DNA of 49,851 nt, taken from contig JAKPQH010000191.1 of the NCBI GenBank assembly GCA_029580855.1, positions 1 through 49,851 of the forward strand. The letters run 5' to 3'. Below, piece by piece: positions 1 through 8,256 of the stretch. Origin of the DNA: a bacterium. GTDB taxonomy: Bacteria > Methylomirabilota > Methylomirabilia > Methylomirabilales > 2-02-FULL-66-22. A model generated the notes under the pieces. That model saw only the letters and a program-made list of their open reading frames with translations, did not search any database and had not been told where the DNA came from. A program made the position numbers and the translations under genes. Positions within the stretch are counted from its first letter, which is position 1. Every line of letters starts with the position of its first letter.

Positions 1-188
1 GGTGGACGCTGCCCGCCCAGCCGCCGCCCCGCATCACCGCAAAACGCGCGGTGCAGATGTAGGGCAGACCTTCACCGGCGGTCGGGCGTCTTATCAACGA
101 CTTACGGCGACCACCGGCTGCCAGTAGCGAAAGTCAGGCTAACGGTCTGCGGTGCACAACCCGCGCTGCGGAGAAGGCGAGGCCGGCG

Positions 189-596
189 ATGAAGCGCACG
201 TACTTCTGCCCCGCGTGCCGAGCGACCCTGAATCCCAACGTGAAGCTCATCCTGACCATGGCCCGAGGCGGGCGCCGGCATCTCATCCTGCTCAGCCCGC
301 AACCCGGCAACTACGCCGTGATCGTGCCGGCCGACGTCGTCCTGCGGGACGGCGAAGAGGTGGACTTTTTCTGTCCGGCCTGCGGCAAGAACCTCCGGAG
401 CGGCGCGAATGCTCGTCTTGCCGAGATCGGGTTCCGGCTCGAGGACGGAACCAAGGGTCGCGTGAACTTCTCGCGGAGATACGGCGAGCACGCCACGTAC
501 TTCGTCACGAAAGAGTGGATCCGCTCCTACGGCGAAAACGCCGCCATCTACGGCGACGCCAACTTCTTCGGCGCCGGCGGAGAGGCGGAATCGTGA
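189..596 (+). CDS. Zinc-ribbon hypothetical protein
   Basis: A 135-residue soluble protein with two CPAC knuckles, C7/C10 and C62/C65, about 50 residues apart. Together they could bind one zinc ion as a split treble-clef or zinc-ribbon. The segment between them is beta-rich, and the C-terminal half carries an aromatic stretch (HATYFVTKEWIRSYGE). No catalytic motif is visible and I do not recognise a named family. It lies alone upstream of the 2-oxoacid oxidoreductase operon and is separated from it by a 374-bp gap holding that operon's promoter. The start is the ATG at 189, whose first Cys pair follows at once; no upstream in-frame start improves it. Function unknown; a nucleic-acid or protein-binding adaptor is possible but only inferred. 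Confidence 0.7.
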   Translation: MKRTYFCPACRATLNPNVKLILTMARGGRRHLILLSPQPGNYAVIVPADVVLRDGEEVDFFCPACGKNLRSGANARLAEIGFRLEDGTKGRVNFSRRYGEHATYFVTKEWIRSYGENAAIYGDANFFGAGGEAES

Positions 597-709
597 TTCC
601 GGCGCCCGCCGTCCCGTCGGCGCCGCTGTCGTTCCCCCCCGTTGCCGTTTCCTTCGGTTGCGCCGCCGGGCCGAGATGTCCGCTCGGACGCAGGTTCCGT
701 TTGCCTCGC

Positions 710-738
710 TTGACTTCGATGGGAGGCCAGCCTATGTT
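710..738 (+). promoter_or_regulatory. Sigma-70 type promoter for the 2-oxoacid oxidoreductase operon
   Basis: TTGACT (710-715), a 17-bp spacer and TATGTT (733-738). Transcription would start near 745 and leave a leader of about 225 nt before the first start codon at 971. The 597-970 gap holds no convincing gene; open frames there look like GC-rich shadows. I see no recognisable riboswitch in the leader. Confidence 0.5.
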
Positions 739-970
739 CGGGATGGCGGCGCCGAGGCGAACCGAGGGGCCTCCCAGGAGACGGCTGGCGACCGGTCGGG
801 CGGGGAACGAGGGGCGGCGCGTTGCGCGGTGAAGGGGCCGGCCGCCTCCGCGGATCGGACCGCCATCCTCGCCAGGGAGCGCCTCATCGTCGCCTCGTTC
901 GCGGCAGGTCCATGGGGCTCGCGCCGGCGTTCCGGCGCCGTAGGGGTCTCGGGTAAGAAAGGAGTCAGGG

Positions 971-1936
971 ATGTCGACCGTCCTTGTGGAGAAGAACCGG
1001 TGCAAGGGGTGCGGGCTGTGCGTCAGCGCCTGTCCCTCGCACGTGCTGGTCATGTCGCAGGAGATCAACACCAAGGGCTATTTTTTCCCCATGGTGGAGC
1101 ACCCGGACGATTGCAACGGGTGCCGGTACTGCGTGCTGGTGTGCCCCGACGTCGCCATCCAGGTCGAGCACAAGGGAAAGGTGTCCGCGCCGCCCGAGGC
1201 GTTGAACGACTTACCCATGCACTACTGCCCCGGCTGCACCCACGGCGTCATCCACCGGCTGGTGGCCGAGGCCATCGACGCGCTGGACGTCCGCGAGCGA
1301 ACCGTGGGTGTGGCCCCCGTGGGCTGTAGCGTGCTGGCGTACGACTATTTCAACTGCGACATGCACGAGGCGGCGCACGGCCGGGCCATGGCCGTGGCCA
1401 CCGGCGTGAAGCGGGGCCGGCCCGAGCTCATCGTCTTCACGTACCAGGGCGACGGCGACCTGGCCTCCATCGGCATGGCCGAGACGGTCCACACCGCCAA
1501 CCGGGGCGAAAAGATCACCGTCATCTTCGTGAACAACGCCATCTACGGCATGACAGGCGGCCAGATGGCCCCCACAACGCTGCCGGGTCAGATCGCGTCC
1601 ACCAGCCCCCTCGGCCGCGATGTCACGTTGGCGGGCTACCCCATCCGGGTCGTCGAAATGTTGAAAGAGCTCAAGACCCCGGCGTACCTGGCGCGGGTCT
1701 CGGTTCACGACCCAAAGGCGATCATGCAGGCGCGCAAGGCGATCCGGACGGCGTTCCAGCATCAGGCAAAAGGCACCTGTTTCTCCCTGGTCGAGATCCT
1801 GTCCACCTGCCCCACGGGTTGGGGCCTGCAGCCCCACGAGGCGTGCGGTTGGTTGGCGGAGCACATGATCCCGTACTTCCCCTTGGGGGAGTTCAAGACC
1901 CCCGAGCGGGGGGTGGTCAAGGAAACGGAGCGGTAG
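971..1936 (+). CDS. 2-oxoacid:ferredoxin oxidoreductase, fused ferredoxin (delta) and TPP-binding beta subunit
   Basis: A 321-residue cytoplasmic subunit. Residues 1-70 form a bacterial 2x[4Fe-4S] ferredoxin with clusters C11/C14/C17/C21 and C48/C51/C54/C58. Residues 80-321 form the thiamine-diphosphate-binding beta domain, with CPGC at 86-89, the GDGD motif at 160-163 and the [11 protein letters not shown] segment near 188. The enzyme oxidatively decarboxylates a 2-oxoacid to its acyl-CoA and reduces ferredoxin. The delta and beta modules are usually separate genes, so the fusion and the order (delta-beta, gamma, alpha) are notable. Start chosen at ATG 971 behind an AAGGAGT ribosome site. 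Substrate (branched-chain 2-oxoacid, 2-oxoglutarate or other) cannot be fixed from sequence alone; the alpha partner looks most like the Vor type. Confidence 0.9.
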   Translation: MSTVLVEKNRCKGCGLCVSACPSHVLVMSQEINTKGYFFPMVEHPDDCNGCRYCVLVCPDVAIQVEHKGKVSAPPEALNDLPMHYCPGCTHGVIHRLVAEAIDALDVRERTVGVAPVGCSVLAYDYFNCDMHEAAHGRAMAVATGVKRGRPELIVFTYQGDGDLASIGMAETVHTANRGEKITVIFVNNAIYGMTGGQMAPTTLPGQIASTSPLGRDVTLAGYPIRVVEMLKELKTPAYLARVSVHDPKAIMQARKAIRTAFQHQAKGTCFSLVEILSTCPTGWGLQPHEACGWLAEHMIPYFPLGEFKTPERGVVKETER

Positions 1937-1938
1937 CC

Positions 1939-2496
1939 ATGCATACCGAGATCATCCTTGCAGGTTTCGGCGGTCAGGGCGTTCTGCTGATCGGCAAGCT
2001 GCTCGCGTATGCGGGCATGAAGGCGGGGCGCGAGGTCACCTGGATGCCCGCCTATGGCCCCGAGATGCGCGGCGGGACGTGCAACTGCACCGTCGTGCTG
2101 TCCGACCGGCCCATCGGGTCGCCCATCAGCAAGTCGCCCCACGCCCTCATCGCGTTAAATCTGCCGTCGCTGGACAAGTTCGAGGAGACGGTGCGGCCGG
2201 AGGGGATCGTGGTCGTCAACACGTCGCTCATCAACCGCCTGCCGAAGCGGACCGACGCCACCGTCGTCGCCGTCCCCGCCAACGAGGTCGCCATCGAGTG
2301 CGGCAGCCCCAAGGCGGCCAACATGGTGGCGCTGGGTGCGTACCTGGGCGCCAGCGATGTGGTGCAGCTGGACCACGTCAAGGCCATCGTCAGCGAGTCC
2401 TTCGCCGCCAAGCCCAGGCTGGTCGAGGTCAACCACGCGGCGCTGGCCCGCGGCTTCGCCATTGGGCAAGCCAAGGCCGGGGCCGCCGTGCTTTGA
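1939..2496 (+). CDS. 2-oxoacid:ferredoxin oxidoreductase, gamma subunit
   Basis: A 185-residue gamma subunit. It has the glycine-rich GFGGQG motif at 9-14 and the PEMRGGTCNC segment at 41-50 typical of POR/KOR/VOR gamma chains. It follows the beta subunit with 2 nt between stop and start and is followed 10 nt later by the alpha subunit, so the three are one transcript. The gamma chain completes the CoA-binding part of the heteromeric enzyme. The ATG at 1939 is used; in-frame sequence upstream overlaps the beta gene and is non-homologous. Confidence 0.9.
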   Translation: MHTEIILAGFGGQGVLLIGKLLAYAGMKAGREVTWMPAYGPEMRGGTCNCTVVLSDRPIGSPISKSPHALIALNLPSLDKFEETVRPEGIVVVNTSLINRLPKRTDATVVAVPANEVAIECGSPKAANMVALGAYLGASDVVQLDHVKAIVSESFAAKPRLVEVNHAALARGFAIGQAKAGAAVL

Positions 2497-2506
2497 GGAG
2501 CATCTC

Positions 2507-3571
2507 ATGGCCAAAAAGCTCATGAAAGGCTGCGAGGCGATCGGCGAGGCCGCGGTCCAGGCGGGCTGCCGCCTCTTCTTCGGCTATCCCATCACCCCCC
2601 AGAACGAGATCCCCGAATACCTGTCCGCGCGCCTGCCGCAGGTGGGGGGGACGTACGTCCAGGCCGAGAGCGAGGTCGCGGCGAGCAACATGCTGTACGG
2701 GGCCGCCGGCGCCGGTTGCCGCTGTTTCACGTCCTCGTCCGGTCCGGGCATCAGCCTCATGCAAGAAGGGATTTCCTACATCGCGGGGGCCGAGTTGCCC
2801 GTCGTCATCGTCAACATCATGCGCGGCGGTCCGGGTCTGGGCGGCATCCTGCCCTCCCAATCCGATTACTTCCAGGCGGTCAAGGGCGGCGGTCATGGCG
2901 ACTACCGCTGCCTGGTCCTGGCCCCCTCGACCGTCCAGGAGGCGGCGGACCTGGTCCAGGAGGCTTTCGACCTGGCCGACAAGTACCGTAACCCCGTCAT
3001 GGTGCTGGGCGACGGCGTCATGGGTCAGATGATGGAGCCGGTGGAGTTCAAGCGTACCGTCCGCCCGGAAGACCTGCCACCCAAGCCGTGGGCCACCACC
3101 GGCGCCAAGGGCCGGAAACCCAACATCATCAACTCGCTGTATCTGAAAGCCGAGGAGCTTGAGGCCCACAACTGGAAGCTGGCCGCGAAGTACGAGGAGA
3201 TGGCGAGGGTGGAGTGTCGCCACGAGGCGTGGTGCGTTGACGGCGACGTGGACGTGCTCTTCGTGGCCTACGGGACCGTCGCCCGTATCTGCAAGACGGC
3301 CATCGACGCCCTCCGGCAACGCGGAGTCAAGGCTGGCCTGTTCCGACCCGTCTCTTTGTTCCCGTTCCCGGGACAGGCGTTGCTCCAGGCTGTGGAGAAG
3401 GCGCGGCATGTCCTGGTCTCCGAGATGTCCTGCGGCCAGATGGTGGAGGATGTCCGGTGCCACGTGGCGGGGCGGCGTCCGGTGACCTTCTACGGCCGCG
3501 TGGGCGGCATGATCCCGACCCCCGAGGAATTGGTCGACGAGGCGAAAAAACTGGTCGGGAAAGCCGGGTGA
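2507..3571 (+). CDS. vorB: 2-oxoacid:ferredoxin oxidoreductase, alpha subunit (VorB-like)
   Basis: A 354-residue alpha subunit that binds the 2-oxoacid and the pyrimidine side of TPP. The N-terminus (KLMKGCEAIGEAAVQAG, then GYPITPQNEIPEY at 26-38) and the SSGPGISLMQEGISY stretch closely follow 3-methyl-2-oxobutanoate:ferredoxin oxidoreductase VorB chains as I know them. The C-terminal part carries the transketolase C-like domain ending in YGRVGGMIPTPEE. Start is ATG 2507 with GAGGAGC just upstream; the frame is open further upstream but that part overlaps the gamma gene. The complex probably feeds isobutyryl-CoA-type products from amino acid breakdown into metabolism and yields reduced ferredoxin. 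2-oxoglutarate specificity remains possible. Confidence 0.88.
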   Translation: MAKKLMKGCEAIGEAAVQAGCRLFFGYPITPQNEIPEYLSARLPQVGGTYVQAESEVAASNMLYGAAGAGCRCFTSSSGPGISLMQEGISYIAGAELPVVIVNIMRGGPGLGGILPSQSDYFQAVKGGGHGDYRCLVLAPSTVQEAADLVQEAFDLADKYRNPVMVLGDGVMGQMMEPVEFKRTVRPEDLPPKPWATTGAKGRKPNIINSLYLKAEELEAHNWKLAAKYEEMARVECRHEAWCVDGDVDVLFVAYGTVARICKTAIDALRQRGVKAGLFRPVSLFPFPGQALLQAVEKARHVLVSEMSCGQMVEDVRCHVAGRRPVTFYGRVGGMIPTPEELVDEAKKLVGKAG

Positions 3572-3722
3572 CACCGGAATGACGGAATCCCAGTACACCG
3601 AGGCTCCCATGAGATGCACCGCGGTCCCCCATGGGGATTTGGTGATCGGTCATTGGGTTTTTCGTACACGCTTTGGATGGGAATCGGTGTAAGCCGACAT
3701 CGCCAGTCACGGGGGGCGACCA

Positions 3723-4232
3723 GTGGATGCGCGCGAGCAGATCCTGGAGATTCTCAGGCAGGCCTATCAGATCGAGGTGGACGGCTACACTTTCTACTCC
3801 ATGACCGCAGCCCAGGCCAAGAAACCCGCGGTGAAGGAGCTCTTCGAGAAGCTGGCCCACGACGAGGTCCAGCACCAGAATTTCCTCAAGAGCGTGGGAC
3901 AGCGCTACGACGCCGAGGGCGCGGCAGCCTTCGCCGTCGCCAAGCCCCCAGTCGCCCTAAGCGGTATCACGGACCACGTCTTCACCACACGCTTCCACGA
4001 GCAGGCCAAGGGCGCCGCATTCGAGATGGGAGTGCTCTCGGTGGGGCTCACGCTCGAGACCAACGCCATGGCATACTTCAATGGAGCCGCGGATGCGGCG
4101 AACAGCGGGCAGGTGCAGAGCTTTTACCGCTACCTCGCCGACTGGGAGAAGCAGCACTTCGACGCCCTCAACACCCTGTACTCGGCCATCCGCAGCGACT
4201 TCTGGGGCGCCGGCGGGTTCGCGCCCTTTTGA
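3723..4232 (+). CDS. Ferritin-like (rubrerythrin-family) diiron protein
   Basis: A 169-residue all-helical protein with a GTG start at 3723. The first helix has E18 (QIEVDGYTFY). The second carries HDEVQHQ at 46-52, and later helices contain ETNAMAYF and ADWEKQHFDAL, giving the paired Glu/ExxH pattern of ferritin-like four-helix bundles with a carboxylate-bridged diiron site. There is no C-terminal rubredoxin CxxC domain, so it is not a full rubrerythrin. A role in oxidative stress or peroxide removal is known for the family; its position just after an oxygen-sensitive ferredoxin oxidoreductase operon fits protection of iron-sulfur enzymes, which is inference. About 150 bp separate it from vorB. 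Confidence 0.85.
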   Translation: MDAREQILEILRQAYQIEVDGYTFYSMTAAQAKKPAVKELFEKLAHDEVQHQNFLKSVGQRYDAEGAAAFAVAKPPVALSGITDHVFTTRFHEQAKGAAFEMGVLSVGLTLETNAMAYFNGAADAANSGQVQSFYRYLADWEKQHFDALNTLYSAIRSDFWGAGGFAPF

Positions 4233-4288
4233 TGCCCACGCCCGCCCCGTCCCCTTCCGCAACGGACGCTTGGCCCCTTCAAATAGGG

Positions 4289-4341
4289 GGCGTTGTCGAC
4301 CGATGGTACTTTTCCGCTGCGTACCATCAGTCAACAACGTC
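4289..4341. repeat. Long imperfect inverted repeat between convergent genes
   Basis: Arms 4289-4309 and 4321-4341 are 21 nt each, with three mismatches and an 11-nt loop; the inner 8 bp (GATGGTAC/GTACCATC) are perfect. The repeat sits between the + strand ferritin-like gene and the - strand ubiA gene, so it could end transcription from both sides. No clear T-run follows on either strand, so a folded RNA or a small mobile remnant is also possible. Confidence 0.55.
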
Positions 4342-4357
4342 CCAGAGTATGTGGAAG

Positions 4358-5242
4358 TCAGCGCGAGAGGAGAACGTCGCCCACCGTGGCGAGGAACATC
4401 CCGATGCTGAGCGCGCCGTTGACGTTGAAGAAGGCCGTATCCAGCTTGGCCAGGCCGTGACGGTGCATCAACAGGTTCTCGTAGATGAGTAAAAGGGCCG
4501 CGCACAAGAGACCCATGCGGTAGATGGGCCCGAGGTGAAGCAGGGGGATCAGCAGGGCCAGACAGCAGACCGTGAGGGCGTGGAAGACGCCGGCGATGAG
4601 CAGACCCTTGACCGGCCCCAGCCATGCCGGAATGGAGAAGAGCCCGGTCCGGCGATCGAAGTCGATGTCCTGAAACGCATACAAGATGTCGAAGCCGGCC
4701 ACCCAGAACAGCACCCCCAGGCCCAAGACGAGCGCGGGCGCCGCGATCTCCCCCCGGACCGCCACCCACGCCCCGATGGGGGCCAGAGCCAGTGAGAGCC
4801 CCAGGACCAGATGCGAGGCGGCGCTGAACCGTTTGGTATAGGAATAGCCGCAAACGACGATGATCGCCGGCGGCGCCAGGGCGAAGCACACAGGGTTCAG
4901 CATCCACGCCGAAAACAGAAAGATCGCGAACGACACGACGACGAAGGCCGCCGCCTCGCCGAGCGCGAGCCTCCCCTGGGGGAGCGCACGGCCCCGCGTC
5001 CGCGGATTCAGGCTGTCCAGGTGCCGATCGGCGATCCGGTTCATCCCCATGGCGCCGCTCCGCGCCCCGACCATCGCCACCAGGATCCACCAGAGCGTCC
5101 GGCCCGGAGGTATCCCGCCCGCGGCCAAGACCGCCCCCATGAACGCGAACGGCAGCGCGAACACGGTGTGGGCGAATCGGATCATGTCCAGGTAAACGCG
5201 CAGCTTGGCAAACATGGCCATAAGCTTCCGGCGATCGGCCAC
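4358..5242 (-). CDS. ubiA: UbiA-family polyprenyltransferase, probably menaquinone pathway (MqnP-like)
   Basis: A 294-residue integral membrane prenyltransferase with about eight hydrophobic segments. It shows the first Asp-rich motif NRIADRHLD at 68-76 and the second, DIDFDRRTG, at 192-200, both binding Mg-prenyl diphosphate. The family attaches a polyprenyl chain to an aromatic quinone precursor. The adjacent UbiE-type methyltransferase on the same strand (51-nt gap) indicates quinone synthesis. The fumarate/succinate module nearby is of a menaquinone-linked type, so the futalosine-pathway MqnP role is favoured over 4-hydroxybenzoate prenylation; this is inferred. The GTG at 5242 is the longest start; ATGs at 5221 or 5215 are possible and sit closer to the first helix. 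Confidence 0.87.
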   Translation of the reverse strand: MADRRKLMAMFAKLRVYLDMIRFAHTVFALPFAFMGAVLAAGGIPPGRTLWWILVAMVGARSGAMGMNRIADRHLDSLNPRTRGRALPQGRLALGEAAAFVVVSFAIFLFSAWMLNPVCFALAPPAIIVVCGYSYTKRFSAASHLVLGLSLALAPIGAWVAVRGEIAAPALVLGLGVLFWVAGFDILYAFQDIDFDRRTGLFSIPAWLGPVKGLLIAGVFHALTVCCLALLIPLLHLGPIYRMGLLCAALLLIYENLLMHRHGLAKLDTAFFNVNGALSIGMFLATVGDVLLSR

Positions 5243-5293
5243 CGGTCCGTAGGCGTCCCCGCGCTCCTCAAGCCGATAGCCGACCGCCGAACG

Positions 5294-6070
5294 CTACCGG
5301 CCTCCTTTGTTCCCCACGTGGATCGCCGCGATCCCGGCGGTCAAAAACCGGTACGAGACGTCGTGAAACCCGGCCTCCGTCATCCATGCCGCCAGCTCTT
5401 CCGGCGGGGGGAAATCGCGCACCGACGCCGGCAGATACCGGTAGGCGGATGGGTGACCCGAGATGAATCCGCCGATCGCCGGAAGGATCCGGTGAAAATA
5501 CCAGAGGTAGACGCGACGGAACCACCGCCGTGACGGGGTCGTGAACTCCAGGATCACCGCCCGGCCGGCCGGCGTGAGGACGCGGCGGATCTCCGCCAGG
5601 GCCTGGCGCCGCTCCGGCACGTTGCGGAGACCGAATGCCACCGTGACGGCGTCGAAGACCCCATCGCCGAACGGGAGAGCTTCGGCCGGCGCCACGCAGA
5701 GACGGACGCGGTCCGCCACGCGTGCACGGGCGATTTTCCTCCGCCCCAGATCGATCATCGCGGCGCTGAAATCCACACCGGCGACCGTGGCTGTGGGGAA
5801 CTGCCGCGCCGCTTCCAGCGCCATATCCCCCGTCCCGGTGCACAGGTCCAAGAGCCGACCACCGGGCGGGAGCGCGGTCGCCCGGATCGCCTCCCGTCGC
5901 CAGACGCGGTCGCGTCCGGCGCTGAGCACGCGGTTCAAGAAATCGTACCGCGGAGCGATGGCCGAGAACATGCGCTCCACCGCGGCGCGCTGCTCGGCCA
6001 CGCTGTCCCGATGTCGGTGAGACACGTCGACGACACCAAAAGGGGGGCAGGCCCGGGAGGGCCGTTTCAC
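5294..6070 (-). CDS. ubiE: UbiE/MenG demethylmenaquinone methyltransferase
   Basis: A 258-residue class I SAM methyltransferase of the UbiE/COQ5 family. It has the N-terminal APRYDFLNRVLS signature near 39-50, SAM motif I DLCTGTGD at 75-82, the FGLRNVPER segment, and the C-terminal YRFLTAGIAAIHVG ending. It makes the last C-methylation of (demethyl)menaquinone. The ATG at 6070 overlaps the stop of the upstream M48 protease gene in an ATGA, so the two are translationally coupled. Downstream ubiA is in the same transcript. Confidence 0.92.
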   Translation of the reverse strand: MKRPSRACPPFGVVDVSHRHRDSVAEQRAAVERMFSAIAPRYDFLNRVLSAGRDRVWRREAIRATALPPGGRLLDLCTGTGDMALEAARQFPTATVAGVDFSAAMIDLGRRKIARARVADRVRLCVAPAEALPFGDGVFDAVTVAFGLRNVPERRQALAEIRRVLTPAGRAVILEFTTPSRRWFRRVYLWYFHRILPAIGGFISGHPSAYRYLPASVRDFPPPEELAAWMTEAGFHDVSYRFLTAGIAAIHVGNKGGR

Positions 6071-7140
6071 TGCGGGGTCAACTTCAGGTCCATGGCGGCC
6101 GCGCCCCCGGACACCACCAGCTTCAGACGGGTGCCGGGCACGAGCTCCGCGTCGTCGCGCAGGTCGTTGAGACTGGCCAGCTCGAATCGGCGCCCTTCGT
6201 CATGGAGTTCGCTCCGCGCGATGTCGGCCAGCGTGTCGCCCGGCTTGACCAGGTATGTCCGGATACGTCGCTGGTCTTTGGCCTCGCCGTACCGGAGACC
6301 GTCCAGATGCGCCCGAAACTCGTTGGCCCGGATCTCCAGCGGGCCCGGCTCCGTCACCAACAGACTCGCCATGGTATCCGCCTTGGCGATGCGTATCGCG
6401 GTATCCGGATGGGTGGCGTCGAACCCGTGGTAGAGTCGCTGCCCGCGCAACAGATCGTTCCGGCGCATCCAGCGCAGGAAGGCCACCATCCGCCGCGGAT
6501 CGTAACCGGCACGCCTGGCGTACCGCATGCCGACCTCGTCCGCCTCCAGTTCGTACTCGCGGCCGTACCCCAGGAGCATGTAGTTGGCCAGATGGTTGGA
6601 GATCATCGCCACGGCGGTGGCCGCGCTGCCGCTGCCCGCCGCAGCGGCCGCGCCCACCCCCAGCACGGTGGCGATCTGCGTGGCCATCGCCTTCGTCATG
6701 AGCTTGGCGCCGTGACGGGAGTTGACGTGCGTGGCCTCGTGGCCGAGAATGCCGGCCAGCTGGGCCTCGTCGTTCATCTCCGCCAGGATTCCCCGCGTCA
6801 CGTACACGAACCCCCCGGGCAGGGCCATGGCGTTGATGCTGGTGTGATCCACGACCTTGAACTGGAAATTGAAACGCGTGTCGGACGCGGCCACGACGCG
6901 CCGGCCGACCTCGGCCACGTAATTCTGAAGGTCCGGGGCCTCGTAGTACCCGAACATCTTGAGGATCTCGGGATCGGCCTGGCGGCCGATGGTCACGTCG
7001 CCGGATTCGTCGTAGATGGAGAAACCGCGGGCGCGTCGAGGCAGCGCCGCCAGGGCCAGGCAGGCGTGAGTCATCGCCAGGATAAACTGCCGGCGATTCC
7101 ATCCGCCCGACGCCCCCGCACACACGGCGCACCAACCCAT
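6067..7140 (-). CDS. Exported M48 metalloprotease with C-terminal LysM domain
   Basis: A 357-residue protein. An NRRQFILA twin-arginine-like signal at about 15-22 is followed by a hydrophobic stretch. The zinc site HEATH is at 134-138 and the third-ligand region ELEADEVG at about 197-204. The last 60 or so residues form a LysM peptidoglycan-binding module (YLVKPGDTLADIA...LVPGTRLKLVV). The M48 part resembles the BepA/YfgC-type periplasmic proteases that act on misassembled outer-membrane proteins, here tethered to the wall by LysM. ATG 7140 is preferred because GGGAGGTGGGG lies directly before it; the frame opens at 7170, where an ATGA overlaps the upstream TPR gene. Presence beside a TPR protein recalls the protease-TPR pairing seen within BepA. 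Confidence 0.85.
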   Translation of the reverse strand: MGWCAVCAGASGGWNRRQFILAMTHACLALAALPRRARGFSIYDESGDVTIGRQADPEILKMFGYYEAPDLQNYVAEVGRRVVAASDTRFNFQFKVVDHTSINAMALPGGFVYVTRGILAEMNDEAQLAGILGHEATHVNSRHGAKLMTKAMATQIATVLGVGAAAAAGSGSAATAVAMISNHLANYMLLGYGREYELEADEVGMRYARRAGYDPRRMVAFLRWMRRNDLLRGQRLYHGFDATHPDTAIRIAKADTMASLLVTEPGPLEIRANEFRAHLDGLRYGEAKDQRRIRTYLVKPGDTLADIARSELHDEGRRFELASLNDLRDDAELVPGTRLKLVVSGGAAAMDLKLTPQ

Positions 7141-7166
7141 GGACCCCACCTCCCGGTCCAGAGATG

Positions 7167-7631
7167 TCATTGGCGAAGCCGGGCCTCCAGGGCTCGAATG
7201 TTCTGTTTAGCCTTATCCGCCAGCTCGCCCTGAGGACTGTATTTCAAGTACAGCTTGTATTCGCCCACCGCCTTGCGGTACAGCACCTTATCGTCCGTGC
7301 CCAGCTTGGCCTTGGTGTGATAGGACAGGCCCAGGTTGTAGTGAGCCTCGGCGTAGTCCGGTCTTGCCCTGACGGCCTTTTCATACTCGGCGATGGCAAG
7401 GTCGAGGGACTCGAAGACCCGTTCGTGGTACATGACGCCGAGTTCGTAATAGGCTTCCGCCTGCATGCGGCTGTCCGGCGGCTTCGCGTTATCCTGCCTG
7501 CCCGCGTCCGACGCTTTGGCCGCCGTCGGTCGAGTGTTCTCCTGCGCCTGGACCGGGATCGGCGCCACGAGCAGGGTTACAACAAGCCACATTCCCGCGA
7601 AGACACCCCTCCTCCATGTCACGGGTCGCAT
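7167..7631 (-). CDS. Exported small TPR-repeat protein
   Basis: A 154-residue protein with an N-terminal signal peptide (basic RR, then a hydrophobic WLVVTLLVAPIPVQA segment with likely cleavage after AQA). Two to three tetratricopeptide repeats follow between about 55 and 125, for example EAYYELGVMYHERV and AEAHYNLGLSYHTKA. It is probably periplasmic and acts as a protein-interaction scaffold. Its stop overlaps the longest frame of the M48-LysM gene, so the two are likely partners. ATG 7631 is used because it retains the basic n-region of the signal. Confidence 0.75.
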   Translation of the reverse strand: MRPVTWRRGVFAGMWLVVTLLVAPIPVQAQENTRPTAAKASDAGRQDNAKPPDSRMQAEAYYELGVMYHERVFESLDLAIAEYEKAVRARPDYAEAHYNLGLSYHTKAKLGTDDKVLYRKAVGEYKLYLKYSPQGELADKAKQNIRALEARLRQ

Positions 7632-8054
7632 CCTCCACCGACAATATTACGCCCCAGGATCCAATGATGACCGGTTCGACGGTTAGTATACATGACGGTT
7701 GCACACCCATCCAGGGGAAACCCGCTCCGGGTCCGCCGGACCGCCCTGGATGCGGAACGCGGGGGAGATGTGCCCCGTGCCCGGGGCGCGCCGCGTTGAC
7801 GCCAGGCGGGGTCGTTGGACACGCGTCTCGCGCCCCCGGTCGCGCCCGGCTCGTTTCGCGGACAGACCGGAGCCCCGGGCATGCAAAGCCGGACGACGCT
7901 ACCACCGCACTCCCGCCCAAACCGTCGCAAGGCATTTCCGGACCGCACACCCGGGGACCTGTCTGCATGGCCTCTGCCGGAAGCTCGCGCCGGCTCACCC
8001 CGAAACGCCACGGAAAGCCGACGCGGCCGCCGTTCGGTCCTTCCGCCAAAGGCA
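7632..8054. other. Gene-free GC-rich gap with a possible promoter for the TPR-M48-ubiE-ubiA operon
   Basis: No frame here has convincing protein character on either strand. On the minus strand a TATACT hexamer (7685-7690) lies about 55 nt upstream of the TPR start, but the -35 match is weak. The rest of the gap, up to the sdh terminator at 8055-8084, shows nothing I recognise. Confidence 0.35.
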
Positions 8055-8084
8055 AAGCGCCGGTCGATAAACCGACCGGCGCTT
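8055..8084 (-). terminator. Intrinsic terminator of the sdh operon
   Basis: A perfect 12-bp inverted repeat (AAGCGCCGGTCG / CGACCGGCGCTT) with a 6-nt loop. On the minus strand it is followed by TTTGCCTTT. It lies about 170 bp downstream of sdhB and would stop read-through into the TPR operon. Confidence 0.7.
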
Positions 8085-8256
8085 GGGATGCGCCGCCGAG
8101 AGCGTCTCGGGTTGCCTCTCAGGAGCCTTGCGGACACCCGATCTTCGGGTGCCCTTCACGCCGGACCCCGCCGCGCCCGCGCCAGGACGGACGCGCGTCG
8201 CGAGCCGGATTCCTCCGACACCATCCCGTGGTCGCGTCGCAGGGCGTGTGGGCGGC

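Noticed and set aside
152..832. Long + strand open frames overlapping the zinc-ribbon gene and the gap to 970
   Set aside because: They are Arg/Pro/Gly-rich antisense-type readings with no domain signal; high GC removes stops in alternate frames.
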